This document shows positions 34,795 through 43,622 of a stretch of 64,000 nucleotides of DNA, in pieces. The number at the start of each line of letters is the position of its first letter. Within the stretch, counting starts at the first letter, position 1. A program made the position numbers and the translations under genes. Below the pieces are notes generated by a model. It was given only the letters and a program-made list of their open reading frames with translations, did no database searches and was not told the origin of the DNA. The DNA lies in the NCBI GenBank assembly GCA_958427975.1, contig CAUAEH010000001.1, positions 1 through 64,000 on the forward strand, written 5' to 3'. Source of the stretch: an uncultured Collinsella sp. GTDB lineage: Bacteria > Actinomycetota > Coriobacteriia > Coriobacteriales > Coriobacteriaceae.

Positions 34795-36792
34795 CTACTG
34801 CAGGTCCAGCTGGTCCAGGTATTCCTTGCCGTGCTCGGAGATATGGCGCTTGCGGCCTGCCTCGTCGTTGCCAAGCAACAGGTTGAACATGGTTTCCATC
34901 TTGGTGACGTCCTCGGGCTCCACCTTGATCAGGCGGCGCGTCTCGGGGTTCATGGTGGTGAGCCACATCATGTCCGGATCGTTCTCACCAAGACCCTTGG
35001 AGCGGTTGATGGAACACTTCTGGTCGCCGATCTCTTTGAGGATGCCGTTCTTCTCGAGCTCGGTGTAGGCAAAGTAGGTCTTCTCTTTGCAGTTGATCTC
35101 GTAGAGCGGCGACTCGGCGATATACACGTAACCCTCGTCGATAAGTGTGGGCACCAGGCGGTAGAGCATGGTGAGCACGAGCGTGCGGATGTGATAACCG
35201 TCGACGTCGGCGTCCGTACAGATGATGACCTTGTTCCAGTTGAGGTTGTCCAGGTCAAAGGCGCCGAGGTTCTTGATGCGCTTGTCCTTGATCTCCACAC
35301 CGCAGCCCAGCACGCGCATAAGGTCCATGATGATGTCGGACTTAAAGATGCGCGGATAATCCTCCTTCAGGCAGTTGAGGATCTTACCGCGGACGGGCAT
35401 AACGCCCTGGAACTCGGCATCGCGCGAGGTGCGAATGGCGCCTGCTGCCGAGTCGCCCTCTACGATGTAGATCTCGCGGCGGCTCTTGTCCTTGGAGCGG
35501 CAGTCGATGAACTTCTGCACGCGGTTGGCCATGTCGGTCTTCTGCTGCAGGTTGGTCTTGATGCTCTGACGCGTCTTCTCGGCGTTCTCGCGCGAGCGCT
35601 TGTTGATGAGCACCTGCTCCATGATCTTGTTGGCGGCGTCTTTATTCTCGATCAAGTAGGTCGAGAGGCGCTCCTTAAAGAAGGCCGTCATAGCCTGCTG
35701 GATAAAGCGGTTATTGATGGCCTTCTTGGTCTGGTTCTCGTAGGACGTCTGAGTGGAGAAGCAGTTGGTCACCAGCACCAGGCAGTCCTGGACGTCCTGC
35801 CATTTGATGCCGCTCTCGTTTTTGTTGTATTTGCCCTGTTGCTTGATGTAGGCATCGATGGCGCTGGTCAGAGCGCTACGGGCGGCCTTCTCGGGCGAAC
35901 CGCCGTTCTCGAGCCACGATGAATTGTGGTAGTACTCCTGCATCATGAAGGTGCGCGAGAAGCACATGCATGCGGTGATTTTTACGTTGTAATCGGGCAG
36001 GTCCTCGCGATCGCGACCGCGACGGTCGGCCTCGATAAAGAAGGGCTCGGTGAGGTAGTCGGTACCGACCTTCTCGAGCACGTAGTCTTCGATGCCCTTG
36101 GGATAGCAAAAATCCTCTTCGGAAAACTCGCCATCGTCACCTTCGATGCGCAGGCGGAAGGTCACGTTGGCGTTGACCACGGCCTGGCGGCGCATGGTCT
36201 CGCGATACCAATCGTGGGGAATGCTAATCGAGGTAAAGACCTCAAGATCGGGACGCCATTTAATGGTGGTGCCGGTGCGATCCTCGTCGCTGGGCTCAAT
36301 CTCGAGTGCCTTCTTTTTGGCGCCGATGACCTTGCCCTTCTTAAAGTGCAGGGAGTACTTGTTGCCGTCGCGCCAAACCGTGACGTCCATGTATTCGGAA
36401 GCGTACTGAGTCGCGCAGGAGCCCAGGCCGTTGGTGCCGAGCGAGAAGTCGTAGTCGCCGCCCTGGTTGTTGTTGTACTTGCCGCCGGCATAGAGCTCGC
36501 AGAAGACGAGCTCCCAGTTAAAGCGCTTCTCGGAAGGGTTCCAGTCGAGTGGGCAGCCACGGCCATTGTCCTCTACCTGGATAGAGCCATCGCGAAAGGC
36601 GGTAAGGGTGATGAGCTTGCCGTAGCCCTGGCGCGCCTCGTCAACGGCGTTGGACAGGATCTCGAAGGCGGCATGCGCGCAGCCGTCGAGTCCGTCCGAG
36701 CCAAAGATGACGGCGGGGCGCAGGCGTACGCGCTCCTCGTCCTTGAGCTGGCGGATACTGTCGTTACCATAGTTTGCGGTGTTTTTTGCCAT
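34795..36792 (-). CDS. Type IIA DNA topoisomerase, B subunit
   Basis: A 665-residue GyrB/ParE-type ATPase subunit. The GHKL pocket includes EILSNAVDEARQG (catalytic Glu, Mg-binding Asn), EDNGRGCPLD and a glycine-rich lid with GTNGLGSCATQY. The Toprim domain has EGDSAAGAIR and the DxDxD motif TDADVDGYHIRTL; relatives commonly have Ser where Tyr stands here. There is no long GyrB-type insertion. It is the first gene of the two-gene operon with the A subunit. The product should be an A2B2 enzyme relaxing or decatenating DNA at the cost of ATP. Confidence 0.92.
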   Translation of the reverse strand: MAKNTANYGNDSIRQLKDEERVRLRPAVIFGSDGLDGCAHAAFEILSNAVDEARQGYGKLITLTAFRDGSIQVEDNGRGCPLDWNPSEKRFNWELVFCELYAGGKYNNNQGGDYDFSLGTNGLGSCATQYASEYMDVTVWRDGNKYSLHFKKGKVIGAKKKALEIEPSDEDRTGTTIKWRPDLEVFTSISIPHDWYRETMRRQAVVNANVTFRLRIEGDDGEFSEEDFCYPKGIEDYVLEKVGTDYLTEPFFIEADRRGRDREDLPDYNVKITACMCFSRTFMMQEYYHNSSWLENGGSPEKAARSALTSAIDAYIKQQGKYNKNESGIKWQDVQDCLVLVTNCFSTQTSYENQTKKAINNRFIQQAMTAFFKERLSTYLIENKDAANKIMEQVLINKRSRENAEKTRQSIKTNLQQKTDMANRVQKFIDCRSKDKSRREIYIVEGDSAAGAIRTSRDAEFQGVMPVRGKILNCLKEDYPRIFKSDIIMDLMRVLGCGVEIKDKRIKNLGAFDLDNLNWNKVIICTDADVDGYHIRTLVLTMLYRLVPTLIDEGYVYIAESPLYEINCKEKTYFAYTELEKNGILKEIGDQKCSINRSKGLGENDPDMMWLTTMNPETRRLIKVEPEDVTKMETMFNLLLGNDEAGRKRHISEHGKEYLDQLDLQ

Positions 36793-36880
36793 ACTCGCTC
36801 TCTCGGTGTTCCCTTGCTGCGTTTAAGTCATATAGATAGTCAAGTTAGCATAGCCCAGCCCTTGGGCGATTCCAACCAAC

Positions 36881-36923
36881 ACGAAATCCATCGAACAATC
36901 GTTCGGAGTTCGATGGATTTCGT
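36881..36923. promoter_or_regulatory. 16-bp perfect inverted repeat in a divergent promoter
   Basis: ACGAAATCCATCGAAC (36881-36896) pairs exactly with 36908-36923 around an 11-nt loop that itself contains CGTTCGG. It lies about 90 bases upstream of the topoisomerase B start and about 190 bases upstream of the XRE gene. It may be an operator, a repeat element or part of the topoisomerase leader. Confidence 0.55.
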
Positions 36924-37110
36924 TTGCTCGGACAAAACCGAGTCGGTTCTGTTCGAGTAAGTTTGAATAGCGAATCGAAATTGTTATGTCCGCACGGCGA
37001 TGACGAACATGGTTTTCATAATGACAGATATAGTTGACATCTTTTGATGAATGCAATATATTTCTGTCATGTTGCAACGGATACCTGTCCACATTTACGA
37101 AAGGAGCTCC

Positions 37111-37341
37111 ATGCCGGGTAAGAAAAACCTTCGCATGAAGGCGGCGCGCGCGGCGGCTGGCCTTTCGCAAGCCGACTTGGCCCAGGCCGTGGGCGTTACG
37201 CGCCAGACCATTGGCCTGATCGAGGCGGGCGGCTACAACCCCACGCTCAATCTGTGCGTGGCAATCTGTAAAGCGCTACGCGTTACGTTGAACGACTTGT
37301 TTTGGGAAGACGAAACCGACGCCGACTCTAATATTCTTTAG
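37111..37341 (+). CDS. Small XRE-family regulator
   Basis: A 76-residue single-domain HTH protein: LRMKAARAAAGLSQADLAQAVGVTRQTIGLIEAGGYNPTLNLCVAICKAL, then VTLNDLFWED. The pattern RQTIGLIEAGGYNPTL is typical of the YozG-like XRE subfamily that regulates adjoining membrane-protein genes. AAAGGAG precedes the ATG. It is 9 bases upstream of the membrane protein and forms an operon with it. Confidence 0.9.
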   Translation: MPGKKNLRMKAARAAAGLSQADLAQAVGVTRQTIGLIEAGGYNPTLNLCVAICKALRVTLNDLFWEDETDADSNIL

Positions 37342-37350
37342 GAGTTCACT

Positions 37351-37935
37351 ATGAAATTTGAAGATCTGAAACTCGTGCAAAAGTGGCGTGAATATGCCGG
37401 CCCAAAGGATGAGCGCTTGGAGGCTGAGAGCGCGAAGGTCTACAAGATTGGTTTCGTGCTGCTTTCGTTTGGCATGTTGATGATCTTTTTCTACCAGTTT
37501 ATTGCTCGACAGGTTGCGTGGGTTCACAGCGACGCCAGTGAAATGCCGCATGGCTTTGCAACGCCGTTTGAGGCAGCCATGTATTTGTGGCTCGTTCTCG
37601 TGATGTTGATTTGCGCAGGACTGCAAACGCGGAAGGGCTATGTCGATACCAATCGTTTTGGGCAAACCGAGCATCTTCCTGTTGGATATTTCCTGCTTGT
37701 CAGCGGTCTTAGCGGCGCCGCGTTCGCGCTTGTTATTGCCGCAATGCGCTGTATCGCTGAGGCGCAGATCGTACCGCTCGAAAGCGTCTTTTGGTTGGCG
37801 AACCTGGCCACGGGCGTGTTCTGTGGTGCGACGATTGCCATAGCCACATTCGCCGCCCTGTGCGCATCATTCTTCTCGGCGAAAAAGCGCCGCGCTAAGA
37901 TCGAGGCAGAACTTGACTCCGCTGGCGAGATCTAA
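37351..37935 (+). CDS. Four-helix membrane protein paired with XRE
   Basis: A 194-residue protein with hydrophobic segments near residues 32-50, 75-93, 110-130 and 145-168. The amino end is soluble and charged, and the carboxy end is a basic/acidic helix (KKRRAKIEAELDSAGE). It resembles DUF3796/DUF6773-like membrane proteins that commonly follow YozG-type regulators. Function unknown; possible roles are envelope sensing or antimicrobial tolerance. A terminator follows. Confidence 0.8.
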   Translation: MKFEDLKLVQKWREYAGPKDERLEAESAKVYKIGFVLLSFGMLMIFFYQFIARQVAWVHSDASEMPHGFATPFEAAMYLWLVLVMLICAGLQTRKGYVDTNRFGQTEHLPVGYFLLVSGLSGAAFALVIAAMRCIAEAQIVPLESVFWLANLATGVFCGATIAIATFAALCASFFSAKKRRAKIEAELDSAGEI

Positions 37936-37943
37936 TGCGTAAT

Positions 37944-37978
37944 GGGCTGGCTCTGGGTATCCAGAACCAGCCCTTTTT
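37944..37978 (+). terminator. Rho-independent terminator
   Basis: GGGCTGGCTCTGG pairs with CCAGAACCAGCCC (one mismatch) around GTAT, followed by TTTTT on the plus strand. It ends the XRE/membrane-protein operon and faces the convergent surface-protein gene. Confidence 0.85.
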
Positions 37979-38025
37979 GGTGTTCGATGAGCCGAGTCGG
38001 CGTCTCTCGCAAAGGTAACTGAGAG

Positions 38026-41000
38026 CTAGTGAGGCTTATCAGAATTGACCTCATTGGCGGTGTCTTTTTCGAGCGCCGTGCGGCGGGCACTGTAGGCGAC
38101 GAGGCCGGCGCCTGCCGCGGCGAGTGCTGCTGCGGCTGCCGTAAGGGGAGCGTTGACGTCGCCCGTGCCCGCAAGCGCGCCCGCTTTTCCGGAGCGCTTG
38201 TTATTGCCGTGATCCTTGCCACTGCTGGAGCTGCTTCCGCCGGAGCCGCCGCCCTTGTCAGTACCGCCGCCACTCGAGCCGCCACCGCCGTCCGCCGTCA
38301 TCGGTGCATCGTGAAGTCCTGTCGTATCCGCGCTGTCGTATACGCCGACCTGAACTTCTGAGCGTTCGCATGCCGCGTCGGGCACATGAAGCTCGTGCAG
38401 CACGGCACCCAGCGCCGAGTTTGCGCCCGGTCGAATTTCCTCGAGCGTTACGGGATCGAGCGCCACCAGATTACGCGCCTTCGCATATAGCGTTACACGT
38501 TTGCCCACTTCATCGCTCCAACTCTCGGGGATGGCGAAGCTCATGCGGAACTGTGCCGTGCAACCCGGTGCCAGCACGGCGTTGCCACTGTCGGCTACCA
38601 GCGGGTGCGTTGCAAAACGTGCGCCCAGCGTCTCGAGCGCGTACTTCACGTGTGCCATATCGTTGGCCGAAGCGTCCTCGGCAAGCTCTGGATCGTAGAT
38701 CGAAGCCATGCGTGCGTTTACTCCAAATCCGATGGATGCGCTGGAGAACGGCTGGCTGGAGCCCTCTCGGTACAGATCGATTGTGCCGGCGGTCAGCAAG
38801 GTGTTGCCGTCGTTTCGCACCGTGACCATGAAGGATTCGCCTGCTGCTCCGGGCACCACCGCGCCCGAGGTAGCGACTGCGCCCGTCGGAGTGGCACACG
38901 CCACCAAGGGCACTTCGATGCCGTGTAGTTCTGCCTCGCTCTTCTCCGCGCTCACAATGTGCGTGGCGAGCGCGGAGAGCATGCTCCCCGACGTCAAAAA
39001 TGTCGTTATCTGATCGACGGGATGGTCCAGCTCGCACATCACGAACGGCTCCGTAAGCAGATCGCCTGCCAAGGTGCTGGCGAAGATGCGGAAGTGCTTG
39101 CCCATCACTGCTACCGGGTTGCCTTCTTCGTCGTAGGTTTGCCCCACCTTGCCATCGGTGTTCTCTACATAGAGCACGCACCTGCCGTTGTTGCTTACGC
39201 TAAACGATGCCGGGCCACAGCCTGCGGCACCCACGGGCTGCGTTGCAAATGCCGATGCTCCTCGCGTCCAAGTAATATGCTGCAGTTGCTCGTTGACGGT
39301 TGCCAAAAAGCCCGAATGTTGTGGCCACGGCACCGCGTGGGGTACTGTGGCATCTGGTGGCATAACGCCCCAACCCGCGATGGACTGGCCGATCACGGCA
39401 TACGATGCGCAGCCACAACCGTTTGCAGTTTCGTATGCAACGGGCACCACCATTTTGCCATTGATATTTTCGGGCGCGCCCAGCTCGATGCTCGATGGCG
39501 CTTGCGGAAAGCGGAGGACCTGACGGAACGTGAGGCTGTCGCCCAAATCATCCGACCACAGGGTGAAGCACTCCAGCGCAACCTCTGCCTCATTGCCCAG
39601 CGCCTTTTCTGCGGTGGTTCCGCGGCGGTGGAGGTAAGCGCCCGACAGGCGCCCGTCGACCAGCGTCTTGCCCACCGTGATGCGTGGACACTGCAGACAA
39701 TGGTGGCCATCCTCCTGAAGGCGGCCGCGCGAGATGCTGCGCCACGACGTGTGCGACATCACGCGAACTCCGTCGTTGCTTATGCGCAGGCGCACAACGG
39801 ACAGTATGCCGGCTGTGCTTGCCGTATCGAAAAGGGTGTTGTCGCCGTCGGGGCGCTCGCCCGAGACCAGCAGCACGTAAGCGTCCTGGTTTTCTCTTCC
39901 GTCCGTATATTCCACTACGTCGAAGTCGTAATCGAATATGCCGTCGCGCTCCACGTCGCCCTCGCCAAAGCCAAGGGGGAAGTCCACGGGCATGGGGGCA
40001 GACCACGTGCCGTTTGCCTTTGTGTGCACCACCAGGCGCGAGCGACCATTGTCGCCGTAGCGCACCGAGGCGATACGGAACAGGCATTCTACGCCGGCGA
40101 TCATTGCTAGCTTCATGTGAGCTTCGCTGAGCACGCCGGAAAACAGCACGTTGTCGCTCGAGGGCTTGATGCCGCCACGCTCGTCCTCCGATACACCAGC
40201 AGAATTGGCGTTGGGGTCCGCAACAGCGTTCGTCGCCTGCTCGATATAGGTGTACTCGTTCATCGGCGCGGCGTTTTCGTCGTTCCCTATCAGTGCATGG
40301 ACGAAATGCTCGATCTGTCCCGCGTCGTCGCTTTCTGCATCCGCCTCGAGCTCAATGCACGTGACCGCTTGATCCCAATCGCGCACGACAGGCGCGGCGT
40401 TTACGGCAGTGGCCTTAACCTCGGCGCGTGCGAGCAGTTCGGCGTTGGTGACGATGGTGGCCGATGCGATAAATTGCGGCACGCCGCCCGCCTCAATGTT
40501 GCTAGGCGTGCCGAAGCGGGCATCCAGCGTATAAGGCGTATCTCCACCCAATGCGAGCTCAGAGCGCTGGAGCATATACTGGTCGCCATTGTTCACCGAC
40601 ATATTCCACGAATCGAGGAGTGTGGGCCACGACCCCGACCAAGCCTTGGTGGTCCACTTGAACATTACGAACTGGAGTATCACATCGACATCGACGTCTG
40701 CACCCACGCGCAGTCGCGGAAGCTGGTGTCCATCTGCCTTCTCGTACCCAATGAACAGCGTGAGGGATGCGGCGCCGCGCACGGCAGACGAAGCGACGCC
40801 TGCAACGCCGGCGCCAAAGGTGACGGCAAGCCCGATCTGGATGGTGAACGAGCCCGACGTGTTTGAATAGTCGAGCGAAATGTTCTTGAAAAACGCGGCG
40901 CCGCTGCCGTGCGTGTGGGTACCCACGGCGAGCGCCAGTTTTGCCAGCACCCAGGGGTTGACGTTTAGGAAAAATGGCACCGGTCCTAGGGTAAACTGCT

Positions 41001-42393
41001 CGGTCCAATTGAGGTCGGTTCTTATCTGGAAGAGGGCCTTAATATTGCCGTATGCGGGGTCGTTGTTGTTACCCCAGGTTTTGCCCACCCAATCGTAGGC
41101 GAGCGAGCCGTACAGCTGTGTGGCGATATCCATCGTGAACAGCGGCGTGCAATGGTGGCGAAGGAGCTTGGTGTTTCTTGGATCGGTGCCCGAACCGGCA
41201 CTCATCCTCTTGTACTGATTCCACTTCCCCTCCATCTCGTCGAGGTAGCGGTTTGCCTGCTTGGCGCCCGACTCGCGCGGCGATTTCTTCCAGTATTCCG
41301 GATCAGGGTTGCCCGAATCGTTCATATAGCTAGCTGGTTTGTACCCTCCGCCAAACAGCACGTATCCAGCAAACGAGAAATCGAACAGAATGGGAAATGT
41401 GGGCATCCAGCACGTGAACTTATTGCCGCCGATACCGGGAAACGCCGCGGGGAAATCAAACGGAGTGATCTCTTGGTCCATGGTGGTGGGAATGATGGTG
41501 GTCGAGCCCGATTCCGCCTTTGCGGCCGGCGCGGTGACAACGGCCATAGGGGATGAGAGCGTGTAGGTTTTGCCCTGGTAGTCGAGCATAAAGCGCAGCT
41601 TGCACCCTTCCTCCAGAAGGCCCGAAGCTACATCGAGGAACGTGTCTTCAAGCGTGAACGTCGCCAGATTATCCGCGCCCGATGCGCTGGCCTTGATCTG
41701 GCCGATCTGCGTGACGGTTTCGGTTGAGCTGCCCGCAGCGGGCATCACTTTATTGATATGCAACGTTGCCTGCCCGCCCTGCGGCAGATGAGCCTGCACG
41801 GTAAAAGCGTGCGTGTCGGGCTGGTCGTTTGCTGCTTCGTCCGCTGGCATTGCCATAAACGTGGCGTCGGCGTACTGGATGTCCCATTCGTCGAACGTGA
41901 GCTGTCGAAAATACGGCTCGCCATCGGAGAGCGGACGTGTGGGTGCGGTAATAGCGGTGCCGCCCTGGATACGCGCAAGGGGAATCTCGACATCGCGGTA
42001 GCCTGCCATGCTAATGGAGATGCCGCCGTTAAAGTCGTACGCGTCGAGAAGCGTTGCCTCGTCCACGTAGCCTTCTGAAAGAGGGGCGACCTCAAAGATG
42101 GCCGTGCCTTCGTCATCGGTCGTGGCGGTGAGCTGCTTGCCTGCGGCATAGCGCGATATGAGCGTGACCTGGGCACCCGTGATGGGCGTATTCTTGTTGG
42201 CGACGTCGACCACGACCACACCAAACATGGTGCGCGAGAGCACCAAGACCTTGAAGGGATCATCTTCGTCGGCGTATGCCTCGGCGGGGGCGAACGGCAA
42301 TATGAAGGCGTTTGCGCTTCCCGGCACGCGCGGCAACATAATGCTCGCCAGCGAGGACGCTCCGGCAACAAGTAACGAACGGCGATCAAGCAT
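38026..42393 (-). CDS. Giant Tat-exported, LAxTG-anchored surface protein
   Basis: A 1455-residue exported protein. The start at 42393 follows GGGAG and gives LDRRSLLVAGASSLASIMLPR, a twin-arginine signal ending near ANA. An Ig-like/carboxypeptidase-regulatory-like segment (~60-170: TPITGAQVTLISRY...TTDDEGTAIFEV) suggests a surface adhesin. The middle (~300-600) is rich in aromatic beta-strand sequence. The carboxy end has a Gly/Ser linker, then LAGTGD, a hydrophobic alanine-rich helix and ARR. LAxTG is the motif used by class E sortases in high-GC Gram-positives. No enzyme motif is seen. A LuxR-type regulator lies upstream in the same direction. Confidence 0.85.
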   Translation of the reverse strand: MLDRRSLLVAGASSLASIMLPRVPGSANAFILPFAPAEAYADEDDPFKVLVLSRTMFGVVVVDVANKNTPITGAQVTLISRYAAGKQLTATTDDEGTAIFEVAPLSEGYVDEATLLDAYDFNGGISISMAGYRDVEIPLARIQGGTAITAPTRPLSDGEPYFRQLTFDEWDIQYADATFMAMPADEAANDQPDTHAFTVQAHLPQGGQATLHINKVMPAAGSSTETVTQIGQIKASASGADNLATFTLEDTFLDVASGLLEEGCKLRFMLDYQGKTYTLSSPMAVVTAPAAKAESGSTTIIPTTMDQEITPFDFPAAFPGIGGNKFTCWMPTFPILFDFSFAGYVLFGGGYKPASYMNDSGNPDPEYWKKSPRESGAKQANRYLDEMEGKWNQYKRMSAGSGTDPRNTKLLRHHCTPLFTMDIATQLYGSLAYDWVGKTWGNNNDPAYGNIKALFQIRTDLNWTEQFTLGPVPFFLNVNPWVLAKLALAVGTHTHGSGAAFFKNISLDYSNTSGSFTIQIGLAVTFGAGVAGVASSAVRGAASLTLFIGYEKADGHQLPRLRVGADVDVDVILQFVMFKWTTKAWSGSWPTLLDSWNMSVNNGDQYMLQRSELALGGDTPYTLDARFGTPSNIEAGGVPQFIASATIVTNAELLARAEVKATAVNAAPVVRDWDQAVTCIELEADAESDDAGQIEHFVHALIGNDENAAPMNEYTYIEQATNAVADPNANSAGVSEDERGGIKPSSDNVLFSGVLSEAHMKLAMIAGVECLFRIASVRYGDNGRSRLVVHTKANGTWSAPMPVDFPLGFGEGDVERDGIFDYDFDVVEYTDGRENQDAYVLLVSGERPDGDNTLFDTASTAGILSVVRLRISNDGVRVMSHTSWRSISRGRLQEDGHHCLQCPRITVGKTLVDGRLSGAYLHRRGTTAEKALGNEAEVALECFTLWSDDLGDSLTFRQVLRFPQAPSSIELGAPENINGKMVVPVAYETANGCGCASYAVIGQSIAGWGVMPPDATVPHAVPWPQHSGFLATVNEQLQHITWTRGASAFATQPVGAAGCGPASFSVSNNGRCVLYVENTDGKVGQTYDEEGNPVAVMGKHFRIFASTLAGDLLTEPFVMCELDHPVDQITTFLTSGSMLSALATHIVSAEKSEAELHGIEVPLVACATPTGAVATSGAVVPGAAGESFMVTVRNDGNTLLTAGTIDLYREGSSQPFSSASIGFGVNARMASIYDPELAEDASANDMAHVKYALETLGARFATHPLVADSGNAVLAPGCTAQFRMSFAIPESWSDEVGKRVTLYAKARNLVALDPVTLEEIRPGANSALGAVLHELHVPDAACERSEVQVGVYDSADTTGLHDAPMTADGGGGSSGGGTDKGGGSGGSSSSSGKDHGNNKRSGKAGALAGTGDVNAPLTAAAAALAAAGAGLVAYSARRTALEKDTANEVNSDKPH

Positions 42394-42549
42394 CTTTGGC
42401 TCCCATCCCGCAGGTATCGGTGGAAATAATCCAATTTTGCGAGAAGGCATCCTGTCACGGTAGTGCCGTCCGAGGGCCAAAATGTCCAATTTGAGCGAGC
42501 GAAACGCCGGGGCTCCGGGGCGCACGTGCCGCGCTAGGCAGTCTGGCTG

Positions 42550-43554
42550 CTAACGCAGCATATGCGCGACCAGCTCAGTGCGCGTGCCGATGCCAAGCTT
42601 TGCATACACGTTGGACAGTCGATTTTTAACGGTACCTGGCGACACACCCATATGACGAGCGATTTCGGCGTTGGTCCATCCGCGGCAGGCGAGCATGGCC
42701 ATGGTGAACTCTGTGGTCGTCAGGTCGTCAGCCACGTCCTCGCCCGAATCGGGGTTGTGGATGCGCCGCCAGCCGTAGCTGAATCGATACGTAATCTCGA
42801 TGATGCGTGCGAAATCGTCAGGGTATTGCGATTTTAGGCATGCCTCGATGAGTCCCTGCAAAAGGCCGTGGTGTTCGCCGATGAGCTCGATAAGGCCGTC
42901 GGGGCGCGCAATGTCCCAAGCAGCTCCGAAGTGCGTTTTTGCGGCGTCGATGTCCTTGAGGCTCATGCATGCCATGGAAGCTGCCAGGTGCAGGAATAGT
43001 TCCGAGATGGGATAGCTTCCCTGTTTCATAATCAGGGCGTTTTCCGCCATGCCTAGGCTGCGGCCGTATTCGCTGCGCAGATACAAGGCGTGCGCCATCA
43101 CGTAGCTGGCGAACAGGCGCAGGCCTTCGGGCAGATGCGCCGCAAGTGGATAAAACTCTTCGGCAGAATACGGGGAAGGCAAGTGCAACAGGACGCTCGC
43201 GGCCGAGGCGAACAGGATATGCGTGGCGTGGATGGCGGGCGATTCTTTGTCGGCTGGCGTATCGAGGATGCCCGCAAGGCACCGACGGGCGTCGGCGATA
43301 CGGTTGAGCGACAGGCTGGCGTATCCGCAGATAAAGCATGCGGAATAGCGCAGTGCGGGGTCGGTGACGTCAAGATAGGGGCGTGCTGTCTCGGCGGCGA
43401 GCGTAGCCTGTCCGCGAAAGTACAGCGCTTCTGCCGTGGCGATGGTGCGTGAATCGGGGTCGGAAATGCCTGCAACCGCAGCGTTAATCTGCCCCGGCAC
43501 AAAGGCAGTGCACATCAACGGCATGGGAACGCATGGGTAGCCATCGCAGTCCAT
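42550..43554 (-). CDS. LuxR-type regulator with helical sensor region
   Basis: A 334-residue protein. Residues ~1-255 are alpha-helical repeats reminiscent of TPR/MalT-like sensor regions (GYASLSLNRIADARRCLAGIL and similar). Residues ~265-334 are a LuxR HTH: LTTTEFTMAMLACRGWTNAEIARHMGVSPGTVKNRLSNVYAKLGI. The start at 43554 follows GGGAGA. There is no receiver domain or membrane segment. It ends 157 bases before the giant surface-protein gene, which it plausibly controls. Confidence 0.85.
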   Translation of the reverse strand: MDCDGYPCVPMPLMCTAFVPGQINAAVAGISDPDSRTIATAEALYFRGQATLAAETARPYLDVTDPALRYSACFICGYASLSLNRIADARRCLAGILDTPADKESPAIHATHILFASAASVLLHLPSPYSAEEFYPLAAHLPEGLRLFASYVMAHALYLRSEYGRSLGMAENALIMKQGSYPISELFLHLAASMACMSLKDIDAAKTHFGAAWDIARPDGLIELIGEHHGLLQGLIEACLKSQYPDDFARIIEITYRFSYGWRRIHNPDSGEDVADDLTTTEFTMAMLACRGWTNAEIARHMGVSPGTVKNRLSNVYAKLGIGTRTELVAHMLR

Positions 43555-43622
43555 CTTCCATCTCCCAACAGCTGGCAACAATAGCAGCAATTGTACTCCT
43601 GTTGCTCGGGACCCCTTTCGTT

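Noticed and set aside
34105..35922. 605-codon plus-strand frame opposite the topoisomerase genes
   Set aside because: It spans two well-conserved genes on the other strand and has repetitive Val/Leu/Asp composition and no start signals.
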